A stretch of 13,306 bases of DNA from an uncultured Clostridia bacterium. Lineage in GTDB: Bacteria; Bacillota; Clostridia; Acetivibrionales; CALMWN01. Position numbers and translations under genes: made by a program. The notes below the pieces were generated by a model that was not told where the DNA came from, ran no database searches, and saw only the letters and a list, made by a program, of their open reading frames with translations. Shown in pieces: positions 1 to 7,315 of the stretch (the first letter of the stretch is position 1; each line of letters begins with the position of its first letter). The DNA lies in assembly GCA_937873555.1 (NCBI GenBank), contig CALMWN010000298.1:1-13306 (forward strand). Reading direction: 5' to 3'.

Positions 1-190
1 AGTTTACTGTATGAAGTTATCAAGGTTCGAATCTATAGATTACGCTGTAGTACTAGTTGTTTGGGAACATTATTTAATCTAAGAAGCATCGCTGTATTTT
101 TCATTTTGTAAATGATATTTTAGGCTTTGGTTATTTTCCGTGCTGAAATGCCGAGATAGAATAAGCTTAGTCACTTATTGAAAGAGTTTT

Positions 191-231
191 ATATATTATC
201 AATAATATATATTCGATAATATGTATATTAT
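191..231. repeat. Pair of adjacent AT-rich palindromes
   Basis: Two near-perfect palindromes use the same 7-mer. The first is ATATTAT-CA-ATAATAT (193-208), which extends to 9-base arms at 191-210. The second is ATAATAT-GT-ATATTAT (216-231). They lie about 250 bases upstream of the first gene. They could bind a regulator or simply be flexible AT-rich DNA; low sequence complexity makes chance symmetry more likely than usual. Confidence 0.4.
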
Positions 232-373
232 ACTAACTGGGAGTTTATGTCAATACTATATAGGATGTGAAATAGTTTTTTTAACCTAAATAAGATGCAT
301 CATGGATAATCAATCACACATGAGTGTCAGCTTTAGCTTCTCAGAAAAGTATTTTATAAATTTCCCAAATTTT

Positions 374-398
374 TGTAATTTCACTGGCATAAATTACA
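374..398. promoter_or_regulatory. Candidate operator, inverted repeat TGTAATTT-N9-AAATTACA
   Basis: Perfect 8-base arms (374-381 and 391-398) are separated by 9 bases. The repeat covers the candidate -35 element of the first operon, the usual place for a repressor or a class II activator. The binding protein is not encoded in the window. The arm TGTAATTT occurs again at 12826-12833, upstream of the nucleotidyltransferase gene, but as a single arm. Confidence 0.45.
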
Positions 399-413
399 GG
401 GAAATTATATAAT
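384..413 (+). promoter_or_regulatory. Candidate sigma-70 (SigA) promoter of the first operon
   Basis: A perfect -10 hexamer TATAAT lies at 408-413. With an 18-base spacer the best -35 is CTGGCA at 384-389, which matches 4 of 6 consensus bases. Transcription would start near 420, leaving a leader of about 45 bases before the GTG at 466. The weak -35, overlapped by an inverted repeat, fits a regulated promoter. Other AT-rich hexamers nearby, such as TATACT at 229-234, are weaker options. Confidence 0.45.
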
Positions 414-417
414 ATAA

Positions 418-429
418 ATTATCGATAAT
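418..429. promoter_or_regulatory. Perfect 12-base palindrome ATTATCGATAAT at the predicted start site
   Basis: The palindrome sits about 5 bases after the candidate -10 box, over the predicted transcription start. A protein bound here would block initiation. A related perfect palindrome, TAATCGATTA, occurs at 12814-12823 in the other main upstream region, so this may be a shared operator. The short AT-rich core makes chance occurrence possible. Confidence 0.35.
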
Positions 430-465
430 AGATAAACATGAATAAATCTGCTAGGAGGTGAGACT

Positions 466-858
466 GTGAAAATTATCAGTGAAAACGATGTGCCTGAGAA
501 GGCAATGCCAGGCAGATTCCTACGATGGGTCGCTGACAAAGGGGTAGGGCTGGATCCTGAATTTTGTTCTTGCTGCGTGATGAGGGTACAGCCTGGAGAA
601 ACGGTAAGACCTGCTCATTGTCATCCTGACGGCGAAGAATTGATTTATATTATCCATGGTGAAGGGAAGGTCTATATTGATGGAATAATCCAGCCGATTA
701 AAGAAGGAACTGCTGTACTGTTTGAAAAAGGATCAATCCATATGGTGCGAAATAGTGGAAGTGAGGAAATGAAGGTCATTTGCTTTTTTGCTCCCCCGTC
801 AAATTTGGATGCATATGAGTTCCATCCTGAAGTAGAGTTCGAAGGAGGGAAAGAATGA
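466..858 (+). CDS. Small single-domain cupin protein
   Basis: This 130-residue protein is a one-domain cupin beta-barrel, probably cytosolic. Cupin motif 1 is visible with H51, H53 and E58 followed by G65 at the expected spacing. Motif 2 supplies H92 after a glycine-rich turn, so the full three-His/one-Glu metal set is present. Small cupins in sugar-catabolic operons can be isomerases, epimerases, dioxygenases or ligand sensors, and the sequence alone does not say which. The start is a GTG at 466, supported by AGGAGGTG at 453-460 with good spacing. The gene is first in the operon and its stop overlaps the next start by 4 bases (855-858), implying coupled translation with the lactonase. A role on the substrate or product of that lactonase is an inference. 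Family call is firm; reaction unknown. Confidence 0.85.
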   Translation: MKIISENDVPEKAMPGRFLRWVADKGVGLDPEFCSCCVMRVQPGETVRPAHCHPDGEELIYIIHGEGKVYIDGIIQPIKEGTAVLFEKGSIHMVRNSGSEEMKVICFFAPPSNLDAYEFHPEVEFEGGKE

Positions 859-1880
859 AAAATGATAATCCAATCAAAGGTTTCTCAATCGATCCAAAAT
901 CAATTCAATTTATAGGAAGAGGTTTGCAGCGCCCTGAATGTATTCTGGCTGAACCCGATGGCAGTCTTTGGGCGGCGGATGCACGCGGCGGTGTGGTACA
1001 TCTGCATCCGGATGGGTCACAGAGTATAATTACCCAGAAACATACTTCCGGCATCGACCTCAAGTCAAGTGATGTTTCCCGGTTTTTTGAAGGGACTCTT
1101 CCAAATGGTTTAGCCTTTGCTCGAAATGGAGATATATTGATTTCCAATTTCGGTACTGACTGTCTTGAGATAATGAAAAGGACGGGCGAAACAAGGGTTT
1201 TGTTCGATACGATTGATGGGAAAGAAATCGGCAAAGTCAATTTTGTACTTAGAGATTCAAAGGACAGACTCTGGATTACCATCACGACACGCAAGAAAAA
1301 TTGGATCGATGCGTTGGTGCCGGATCTGGATGACGGTTATATTGCACGGTACGACGAGCGGGGTATTCATATTGTTGCAGAAGGACTTCATTTCACTAAT
1401 GAGGTTCGATTCGATGCGAATGAGGAATACCTTTACGTTGTCGAAACGACAGGCGGAAGAATACTTCGATATAGAGTAGACGAGAAAGGCGACCTCCACA
1501 ACAAGGAGATTTATGGTCCAACTCACATGGGAGTAGGAGCATATCCCGATGGAATCGCATTTGATAGCTATGGAAATCTATGGGGGACAATGGTTTATTC
1601 AGACAAATTGTTCGTGATTACACCGGATGGCGAGATGGTGATAATGCTCGATGAAGGGGATCCGGAAAAGGTAAGACAGCTCGATGAAGCATTCTATAAA
1701 CGTTGTGTAACAAACGAGATCTTATTTCAGACCGGAAGGGGTATCGCACCATGGATGGCAAGTGTAACATTTGGTGGACCAGACCTTTCAACGGTATATA
1801 TCGGTTCGCTTAGAGCTACAAACATCCCATATTTCAAATCACCGGTGGCAGGTTTGCCCATGGTTCACTGGAAGAAATAA
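855..1880 (+). CDS. SMP-30/gluconolactonase/LRE-like sugar lactonase
   Basis: The 341-residue protein has the repeated blade pattern of the SMP-30/gluconolactonase six-bladed propeller (for example PDGSLWAAD, NGDILISN, YGNLWGTM). Residues at the family's metal-ligand and active-site positions are visible: E28 in RPEC, N84 in LPNG, N172 in FTNE and D232 in YPDG. The family hydrolyses sugar-acid lactones using a divalent metal. No signal peptide is apparent, so it should act in the cytosol. It is slightly longer than the usual ~300 residues. The ATG at 855 lies in the last codons of the cupin gene, with GGAGGGAAAG just upstream. Next to a zinc dehydrogenase it fits the classic oxidise-then-open-the-lactone step, although SMP-30-type proteins also include non-sugar lactonases and strictosidine-synthase-like enzymes. 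The exact lactone is unknown. Confidence 0.85.
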   Translation: MKNDNPIKGFSIDPKSIQFIGRGLQRPECILAEPDGSLWAADARGGVVHLHPDGSQSIITQKHTSGIDLKSSDVSRFFEGTLPNGLAFARNGDILISNFGTDCLEIMKRTGETRVLFDTIDGKEIGKVNFVLRDSKDRLWITITTRKKNWIDALVPDLDDGYIARYDERGIHIVAEGLHFTNEVRFDANEEYLYVVETTGGRILRYRVDEKGDLHNKEIYGPTHMGVGAYPDGIAFDSYGNLWGTMVYSDKLFVITPDGEMVIMLDEGDPEKVRQLDEAFYKRCVTNEILFQTGRGIAPWMASVTFGGPDLSTVYIGSLRATNIPYFKSPVAGLPMVHWKK

Positions 1881-1907
1881 TTATTATCAATGTAAAGGAG
1901 AAAAGTA

Positions 1908-2975
1908 ATGTCGGAAAAAATGATGAATGCTTTACGGCTCAATGCAGTGAATGATCTTGAATACTGTCAGGTACCAATCCCTGCTCCGGGACCCTCTGAA
2001 GTAATTTGCCGGGTGGAGTCGGTTTCTATCTGCGGAACAGATCCACACATTATCAATGGTGATTTTCGTGGTATGTGGCCGAAGGAATTCCCTATTATTT
2101 TAGGACATGAATGGTCAGGTGTTATTGTAGAGCTTGGTGAAAAAGCCGGAGACTTTGGTTGGAAAGCCGGAGACCGTGTTTGTGCTCTCAGCCATGTCGG
2201 CTGCGGTCAGTGCAAAATGTGTCTTGAAGGCAGGTATACACTCTGCCTCAACTACGGAAAATCAGAACTGGGTCATCGCCAGTACGGCCATTATTCACAG
2301 GGGGCTTATGCCCAATATATGTGTGCCTCGGTGAAAGCGATTGAAAAGATACCCGACGAAATGGATTTTAACGTTGCATCCTGTATGGACCCGTTGAGCA
2401 TTGCACTGCACATGGTAATGAGAAGCGGTATAAAACCCGGTGACTCTGTATTAATAAACGGTGCAGGAGCCCAAGGGCTTATGAGTATACTCTGTGTGAA
2501 GAGTATGGGTGCAGGACTGATCATGATCAGCGGCAGTGGCACCCGCCTTGAAGCAGCTAAAAAAATGGGAGCAGTGCCTATTGATTACCGAAAGGAAGAT
2601 GTAGCAGCCCGCGTGAAGGAGTTGACCAATGGACTTGGAGCAAAACGTGTAATCGAGTGTTCCGGTACAGAAGTCGGCATTCGCCAGGCTTGTGACGCAG
2701 TTGGAAAGGGTGGCTGCATATCCATGGTTAGTTTGCCGAAAGAAGATGTTAAGATACCCATCCGAAAGATTGTGTTGGATGAGATCGATCTGGTCGGAAA
2801 CCGTGCCAATCCCAATACTTTGGCAAAGTCCATTCCGATTGGGATGAACTTTATCAAGGAAATACGTGCGTTGATTACACATGAATTTCCATTATCCAAG
2901 TACGAAGAGGCCTTTGACATATTTAACGGAAGAAAGGATAATTCGCTCAAAGTTGTCCTGAAACCGCAGCTTTAG
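1908..2975 (+). CDS. Zinc-dependent medium-chain dehydrogenase (sorbitol/threonine dehydrogenase type)
   Basis: This 355-residue protein is an MDR-superfamily NAD(P)-dependent alcohol dehydrogenase. The catalytic zinc site is seen as C42 (ICGTD) and H67-E68 (GHEWSG). The structural zinc site has all four cysteines, C99, C102, C105 and C113. The nucleotide-binding turn GAGAQG lies at 185-190, and the stretch around D161 (DPLS) replaces the EPLS typical of sorbitol dehydrogenases. It most likely oxidises a secondary alcohol of a polyol, sugar or sugar acid to a ketone, or the reverse. A ribosome site AAAGGAG lies just upstream and the gap to the lactonase is 27 bases. The next gene's AGGAGG overlaps its stop codon, so it belongs to the same operon. 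Family certain; substrate not determinable (L-iditol, L-threonine, galactitol and others all fit). Confidence 0.9.
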   Translation: MSEKMMNALRLNAVNDLEYCQVPIPAPGPSEVICRVESVSICGTDPHIINGDFRGMWPKEFPIILGHEWSGVIVELGEKAGDFGWKAGDRVCALSHVGCGQCKMCLEGRYTLCLNYGKSELGHRQYGHYSQGAYAQYMCASVKAIEKIPDEMDFNVASCMDPLSIALHMVMRSGIKPGDSVLINGAGAQGLMSILCVKSMGAGLIMISGSGTRLEAAKKMGAVPIDYRKEDVAARVKELTNGLGAKRVIECSGTEVGIRQACDAVGKGGCISMVSLPKEDVKIPIRKIVLDEIDLVGNRANPNTLAKSIPIGMNFIKEIRALITHEFPLSKYEEAFDIFNGRKDNSLKVVLKPQL

Positions 2976-2985
2976 GAGGGGTACT

Positions 2986-3834
2986 ATGAAAAAGGTAAAC
3001 AGTTCCCTTGCAGAAAAGGCAAATGATTTTCGCAAGATTATACTTAAGACTGCAAATCATGCAGGAAATGGCCATGTAGGTGGTTCGCTTTCGGAAGTTG
3101 ATATACTCACTGCACTGTACTTTTCAGTCATGCGAATTGATCCCTCGAATCCATCATGGGAGGATCGTGACCGATTCATACTCTCCAAAGGGCATGCAAG
3201 CCCCGGATTCTACACCGTGCTTTCGGGACGAGGCTACTTTGACCCCGAACTTCTAACAACATTTGACGAAGTCGACAGTATACTTCAGGCTCACCCAGAT
3301 ATGCATAAATGTCCGGGTGCAGACTATAGCACAGGTTCGCTTGGGCAAGGACTTTCAGTGGGTATAGGCATTGCAATGGGTGGCACCAGACGCGGCAGGG
3401 ATTTCAAAACATTTGTGCTTCTAGGCGATGGAGAAAGCCAGGAAGGCCAGGTGTGGGAAGCGATGATGTATGCCGGAGCCAATCATGTCAAAAATCTTAT
3501 TGCTATTTTTGACTATAATAAGGTTCAGCTCTCCTCTACAATGAAGAATAACGTTAATATCGATCCGCTTCTAAATAAAATTGCTGCTTTTAACTGGAAG
3601 GTAGTTGAAGTGGATGGACATGACATCGATGCTCTCGTAGAAACTTTGAAAGCTGCGGCTGAAGATTCAAGTTTTAGTCCGGTTGCAGTAATTGCTCATA
3701 CTGTAAAGGGTAAGGGTGTCAGTTTTATGGAAAACAAATATGAATGGCACGGCAAGGCTCCCAATGATGATCAGCTGGCTGCAGCCATCGCCGAACTCGA
3801 GGGGGCGGTAAACTATGAAAATGAATCTAAATGA
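2986..3834 (+). CDS. Transketolase, N-terminal (thiamine diphosphate-binding) subunit
   Basis: This is the Pyr-diphosphate half of a split transketolase, 282 residues, the usual size for stand-alone N subunits. The thiamine-diphosphate motif starts with GDG at 147-149 and ends with N178. Active-site histidines appear as H30 (GNGHVGG), H70 (SKGHASP) and H103 (QAHPD). With the next gene it should form an alpha2beta2-type enzyme that moves a two-carbon ketol unit between a ketose and an aldose, normally as phosphates. AGGAGGGG at 2974-2981 overlaps the previous stop and sets the ATG at 2986. The last 20 bases overlap the next gene, which favours equal production of the subunits. Placed inside a catabolic cluster rather than with pentose-phosphate genes, it may act on a pathway-specific ketose. 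Split transketolases have been recruited this way, for example in the sulfoquinovose sulfo-transketolase pathway. Confidence 0.93.
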   Translation: MKKVNSSLAEKANDFRKIILKTANHAGNGHVGGSLSEVDILTALYFSVMRIDPSNPSWEDRDRFILSKGHASPGFYTVLSGRGYFDPELLTTFDEVDSILQAHPDMHKCPGADYSTGSLGQGLSVGIGIAMGGTRRGRDFKTFVLLGDGESQEGQVWEAMMYAGANHVKNLIAIFDYNKVQLSSTMKNNVNIDPLLNKIAAFNWKVVEVDGHDIDALVETLKAAAEDSSFSPVAVIAHTVKGKGVSFMENKYEWHGKAPNDDQLAAAIAELEGAVNYENESK

Positions 3835-4765
3835 TCGAATCATGCAGAGACTGATATTCGGAAAGACCCTTGTTGAGTTGGGCGCTGAATATAAAGACCT
3901 CATCGTCATGGATGCGGATGTAGCTCCTTCTACTCAGACACATCTCTTTCGAGATGCATATCCTGACCGTTTTTATCAGATAGGCATTGCTGAGCAAAAT
4001 ATGACAGGTATTGCTGCAGGGATGTCGACCCTTGGATATATTCCATTTATTTCTGCATTTGCAGTTTTCATGACACAGAGAGCCGGCGATCAGGTTAGAA
4101 ATTCAATCGCACACCCCCGCGCGAATGTAAAGATTAATGGCGCATACGGTGGTTTACCCACAGGAAGGGCCGGAGCAACACACTCCGCAATAGAGGATGT
4201 TGCTGCTATGCGCTGCCTGCCGAATATGACCATATTTGAGCCCGGTGACCCGCGCGAAACAGAGCTTTGCACACGACTGGCAATGGAGATTGACGGACCT
4301 GTATACCTAAGGACTGTGCGATGTGAGGTTCCGGTCATATTTCCGGAAAATCACAAGGTTATACTGGGCAAAGCGTTTAAAATGCATGAGGGAAAGGACA
4401 TAAGCATTATCTCAACAGGGATGATGACTCCCAAAGCGCAAGCAGCTGCTGATGCACTTGCTGCGAAGGGCATGTCGGTTAAGCTAATCCATATGCCGAC
4501 CATTAAGCCAATCGATAAAGAGGCGATCCTTGAGGCTGCAGAGACAACAAAGGCGATTATAACTGTAGAGAACCATTCAATTATTGGCGGGTTAGGGAGC
4601 GCAGTGTGTGAAACTGTTGCTGAAGTCTGCCCATGCAAGGTATATCGATTAGGGTTTAAAGATATTTTTCTCCAATGTGGGGATGATGAAGTATTGTTCA
4701 GTCGTTACGGTATGAATACTGAAAATATTGTAGAAAAGGCTGTAGAGGTTTTAAACCATAAATAA
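3815..4765 (+). CDS. Transketolase, C-terminal (pyrimidine-binding) subunit
   Basis: This 316-residue protein holds the PYR domain and the C-terminal domain of transketolase. The catalytic glutamate that activates thiamine diphosphate is E60 in IGIAEQNM, and the substrate-site histidine H123 lies in GATHSAIED. The remainder (about 190-316) is the regulatory C-terminal domain found in all transketolases. The ATG at 3815 has GAGGGGG at 3799-3805 inside the upstream gene; an alternative ATG at 3821 would be spaced less well. It needs the preceding subunit to be active. No truncation or missing key residue is visible, so the pair should be a working enzyme. The overlap and order (N then C) are standard for Firmicute split transketolases. 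Its donor and acceptor substrates in this pathway are unknown. Confidence 0.93.
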   Translation: MKMNLNDRIMQRLIFGKTLVELGAEYKDLIVMDADVAPSTQTHLFRDAYPDRFYQIGIAEQNMTGIAAGMSTLGYIPFISAFAVFMTQRAGDQVRNSIAHPRANVKINGAYGGLPTGRAGATHSAIEDVAAMRCLPNMTIFEPGDPRETELCTRLAMEIDGPVYLRTVRCEVPVIFPENHKVILGKAFKMHEGKDISIISTGMMTPKAQAAADALAAKGMSVKLIHMPTIKPIDKEAILEAAETTKAIITVENHSIIGGLGSAVCETVAEVCPCKVYRLGFKDIFLQCGDDEVLFSRYGMNTENIVEKAVEVLNHK

Positions 4766-4786
4766 ATAATAAAAAGGAGGAATTAT

Positions 4787-5674
4787 ATGAATATTTTTTC
4801 AGAACAAATCAGCAGTGACAAGGCGGTTTTAAGAATTGATGTAGTCGGCGGAGAAAAGAGAGAACATATTGTTGAGGATGATACTTTCTTAAACTACCGT
4901 CTTGCATCGGTGAAAGTAAGCCAAAATATCACCAAGAATAAACCTGACATTGTATGGAACATCGATAAACCGGTCAAAAACATTGTATACAAAGATGGTC
5001 AGTTAATACTCGACAGTTTCTGGGAAGAAGGAGAGCTCAACAAGATCATGGTCAGTATGTTGGCGAATGAAATGGACTTAATGGGTTTGCATCCATTCCA
5101 TTCCTCCTCTGTCCGCTATAAAGGGAAGACCATTTTACTCCTCGGAGGTGAAAATAACCACGGGAAGAGCATGAGCCAGCTTGAAGGCTGCCGCAGAGGC
5201 GGTCAGATATTCTCTACTGAAACTACAGTTACAGATGGAACCGGTTTTGCGCTCTATGGTTCAAAGAACGTCTATATCCGAAAGAGAGCAAAGGGAACAG
5301 AACGCTCAGATATTCCTGATCAGGATGAAGGTGTTATCAAATTCTTTGATAAAGAACCTGAAATGCCCCATTATAATGAGCCTACCAATATTGATCTGGT
5401 TATTATGCCTGGGATAGACGGCCACTTTGATACAAAGGTAGTGCCGATGAATCAGTTTGAACGCTGCTATCAGACATATCATTCAGTAATGAACTTCTTT
5501 GGGCTTAACCAGCTGCTGTCACCCGATGGCCTTGTAATGCCAATTATTGATACTGATGAAAGGCGTCAGCAGAGGGGCAGATTTGTAAGTAAATTTGCAG
5601 AGGGCAGGCCGTATTACATGATCAGAGCAAAGACTCCGCAAATTGTATTTGATGAGATTGATAAGCTTTTATAA
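4787..5674 (+). CDS. HPr kinase-like P-loop protein, function unknown
   Basis: The 295-residue protein is not a family I can name firmly. Residues 104-128 read like the core of HPr kinase/phosphorylase and its small-molecule kinase relatives: a histidine after a hydrophobic stretch (H105), an YKGKTILLLG strand (111-120), then a Walker A loop GENNHGKS (121-128). Where HPr kinases carry a DD pair after the P-loop helix, this protein has STETT (143-147), so catalytic acids may be altered or E145 may substitute. The first ~95 residues and residues 190-295 have no motif I recognise. No signal peptide or membrane segment is evident. AAGGAGG at 4773-4779 supports the ATG. It sits mid-operon between transketolase and aldehyde dehydrogenase, in a cluster with no other kinase, so phosphorylating a pathway intermediate is an attractive guess. 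A regulatory kinase, another nucleotide-dependent enzyme or a non-catalytic sensor is also possible. Confidence 0.6.
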   Translation: MNIFSEQISSDKAVLRIDVVGGEKREHIVEDDTFLNYRLASVKVSQNITKNKPDIVWNIDKPVKNIVYKDGQLILDSFWEEGELNKIMVSMLANEMDLMGLHPFHSSSVRYKGKTILLLGGENNHGKSMSQLEGCRRGGQIFSTETTVTDGTGFALYGSKNVYIRKRAKGTERSDIPDQDEGVIKFFDKEPEMPHYNEPTNIDLVIMPGIDGHFDTKVVPMNQFERCYQTYHSVMNFFGLNQLLSPDGLVMPIIDTDERRQQRGRFVSKFAEGRPYYMIRAKTPQIVFDEIDKLL

Positions 5675-5721
5675 AAGTATTGACAACGTAAAAGTTAAAA
5701 TGTATTAGGAGGATAAAAGAA

Positions 5722-7233
5722 ATGAATTCACAAGAATTACTAAGGCCATTTATTGGTGGCCGATACATAGAATCAAAAACGGATATGTATATGAACATAT
5801 ACAATCCGAGTACAGGTGAAGTAATTGCAAAAACACCATGCAGTACAAAGGAAGAAGTCGAGTCGGCTATCGCAGCAGCAAAAGCAGCTTACCCGGGATG
5901 GCGCAATACTCCTGCACACAAGCGTGCACAACTACTGTTCAAGTTACGTAACCTTATTGAAGAAAATATGGAAGAGCTAACGATGATGGTAGCTCGTGAA
6001 AATGGAAAGGCCTGGGAAGAAGCAGCTGGCGATGTAATAAAAGCAAAAGAGATGACCGAGTTTGCTTGCGGGATTCCAACCCTAATGATGGGCGAAAGCC
6101 TAATGGAGGTCTCGCAAGGTTTCGATACAACCCTGTATCGCGAATCAATGGGTGTATTTGCAGGAATTGCACCTTGGAACTTCCCCGCTATGATACCGAT
6201 GGGATGGATGACTCCTCTTGCTGTTGCCTGCGGAAACACCTATGTGTTAAAGGCAGCCAGCAGCACGCCAATGACTTCCCTGAAATTTGCTGAATTATAT
6301 AAAAAAGCCGGTTTTCCGGATGGTGTTGTCAATGTGGTTACATGTTCACGCAATGAAGCCGAAATCCTGCTTACTCACCCTGATGTGTGCGGAGTTACAT
6401 TTGTTGGTTCGACAAGTGTAGGCAAACATGTGTATAGTACCGCAGCAGCACACGGCAAGCGTGTACAGGCACTTTGCGAGGCGAAGAATCATGCCTTGGT
6501 ACTCAAAGACGCGCCGATCGCACGTGCTGCTGCCGGAATTATGAACTCATCCTTCGGCTGTGCCGGCGAAAGATGCATGGCATTACCGGTAATTGTTGTT
6601 GAAGAAGAGGTTGCAGATAAGCTGGTTGCAGAACTTGTGCGTTTGTGCAGGCAGCAAAAGGTTGGCCCTGCCTATGAAAAGGATACAAATCTTGGTCCGG
6701 TAGCTACCGCTGAACATAAGAAATTTGTTTGTAATTGGATCGACAAGGGTGTTGCAGAGGGAGCCAAGCTTGTGCTTGATGGACGAAATTACGTTGTTGA
6801 AGGATATGAAAATGGTTTTTATATAGGACATACTATATTTGATCACGTAAAACCTGGAATGAGTATTGGTGAAAGTGAAGTTTTCGGCCCAGTTCTTTGT
6901 ATAAAGCGCTGTAAGAATTTTGAGGATGGTTTATCCATCATGAATGCTAATCCGTTTGCCAATGGATCAGTAATATTCACCCAGAGCGGCCACTATGCCA
7001 GGGAGTTTGTTAAACGTACTGACGGCGGTATGGTAGGTGTGAATGTTGGGATTCCTGTACCGGTCGGAGTATTTCCATTCTCAGGACACAAGCTCAGCTT
7101 CTTCGGTGATCTGCATTGTCATGGAAAGGACGCTGTACGCTTCTTTACAGAGTCTAAGACGGTTACTACACGTTGGTTTGATGATGAAGAGAAAAAAAAG
7201 GAACAGGTTGGAACCTGGGACGGTACTATTTAA
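5722..7233 (+). CDS. Aldehyde dehydrogenase, methylmalonate-semialdehyde dehydrogenase-like (probably CoA-acylating)
   Basis: This 503-residue protein follows the MMSDH (MmsA/IolA) branch of aldehyde dehydrogenases. Visible landmarks are APWNFPAMIP with N153, the catalytic C285 in GERCMALP, and a C-terminal SGHKLSFFGD-to-TTRW stretch typical of that branch. The general-base glutamate of ordinary aldehyde dehydrogenases is absent (L251, four residues before K255 in the AKNH segment), as in CoA-dependent members, so the product is probably an acyl-CoA. Two changes are notable. The usual KPSE cofactor motif is KAAS (177-180). The substrate arginine expected in the GDVFRG segment of true MMSDHs appears to be K107. 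R284 next to the cysteine is kept. The real substrate may therefore not be methylmalonate semialdehyde. AGGAGG at 5707-5712 supports the start. It is last in the first operon and could take the aldehyde released by the transketolase. Confidence 0.85.
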   Translation: MNSQELLRPFIGGRYIESKTDMYMNIYNPSTGEVIAKTPCSTKEEVESAIAAAKAAYPGWRNTPAHKRAQLLFKLRNLIEENMEELTMMVARENGKAWEEAAGDVIKAKEMTEFACGIPTLMMGESLMEVSQGFDTTLYRESMGVFAGIAPWNFPAMIPMGWMTPLAVACGNTYVLKAASSTPMTSLKFAELYKKAGFPDGVVNVVTCSRNEAEILLTHPDVCGVTFVGSTSVGKHVYSTAAAHGKRVQALCEAKNHALVLKDAPIARAAAGIMNSSFGCAGERCMALPVIVVEEEVADKLVAELVRLCRQQKVGPAYEKDTNLGPVATAEHKKFVCNWIDKGVAEGAKLVLDGRNYVVEGYENGFYIGHTIFDHVKPGMSIGESEVFGPVLCIKRCKNFEDGLSIMNANPFANGSVIFTQSGHYAREFVKRTDGGMVGVNVGIPVPVGVFPFSGHKLSFFGDLHCHGKDAVRFFTESKTVTTRWFDDEEKKKEQVGTWDGTI

Positions 7234-7287
7234 TTGAAAGGGTTAGTATTCATTTCATTTGTCCATACCAAGTTAAATAAATTTGGG

Positions 7288-7315
7288 TTTCCGGTTGTGA
7301 TTAGTTGTCTGGAAA
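7288..7315. promoter_or_regulatory. Inverted repeat over the -35 box of the hydroxylase promoter
   Basis: TTTCCGG (7288-7294) and CTGGAAA (7309-7315) form 7-base arms with one G-T mismatch, 14 bases apart. The right arm overlaps the -35 element TTGTCT. It could be an operator controlling the molybdenum hydroxylase genes separately from the upstream operon. As RNA it is too loosely looped and lacks a T-run, so it is not a good terminator. Confidence 0.3.

Larger units (their letters stand above)
1..465. other. AT-rich intergenic control region, no convincing gene
   Basis: This stretch before the first gene is very AT-rich. Frame 1 is open from the window edge to a stop at 109-111, but its 36 residues match nothing I recognise, so it may be the tail of an upstream gene or chance. 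The part after about 180 holds several palindromes and a candidate promoter, listed separately, which suggests it is the regulatory region of the operon starting at 466. No regulator gene lies inside the window on this side. Confidence 0.6.

Noticed and set aside
1..111. Tail of a gene entering from the left edge in frame 1
   Set aside because: Only 36 residues, no recognisable family; an open frame of this length by chance is plausible.
385..400. Sigma-54 promoter (TGGCAT...)
   Set aside because: The GG at 386-387 has no GC dinucleotide at the required distance downstream.
302..412. 36-residue open frame starting ATG at 302
   Set aside because: It has no ribosome-binding site, composition like the surrounding AT-rich DNA, and it overlaps the inverted repeat and promoter elements.
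480..493. CcpA cre site at the start of the cupin gene
   Set aside because: The left half TGAAAACG fits well but the right half has three mismatches, and it lies in coding sequence.
5680..5708. Promoter TTGACA-17-TATTAG just before the aldehyde dehydrogenase gene
   Set aside because: The -35 is perfect, but the -10 would overlap the AGGAGG ribosome site, so the transcript would start after it and lack a ribosome site.
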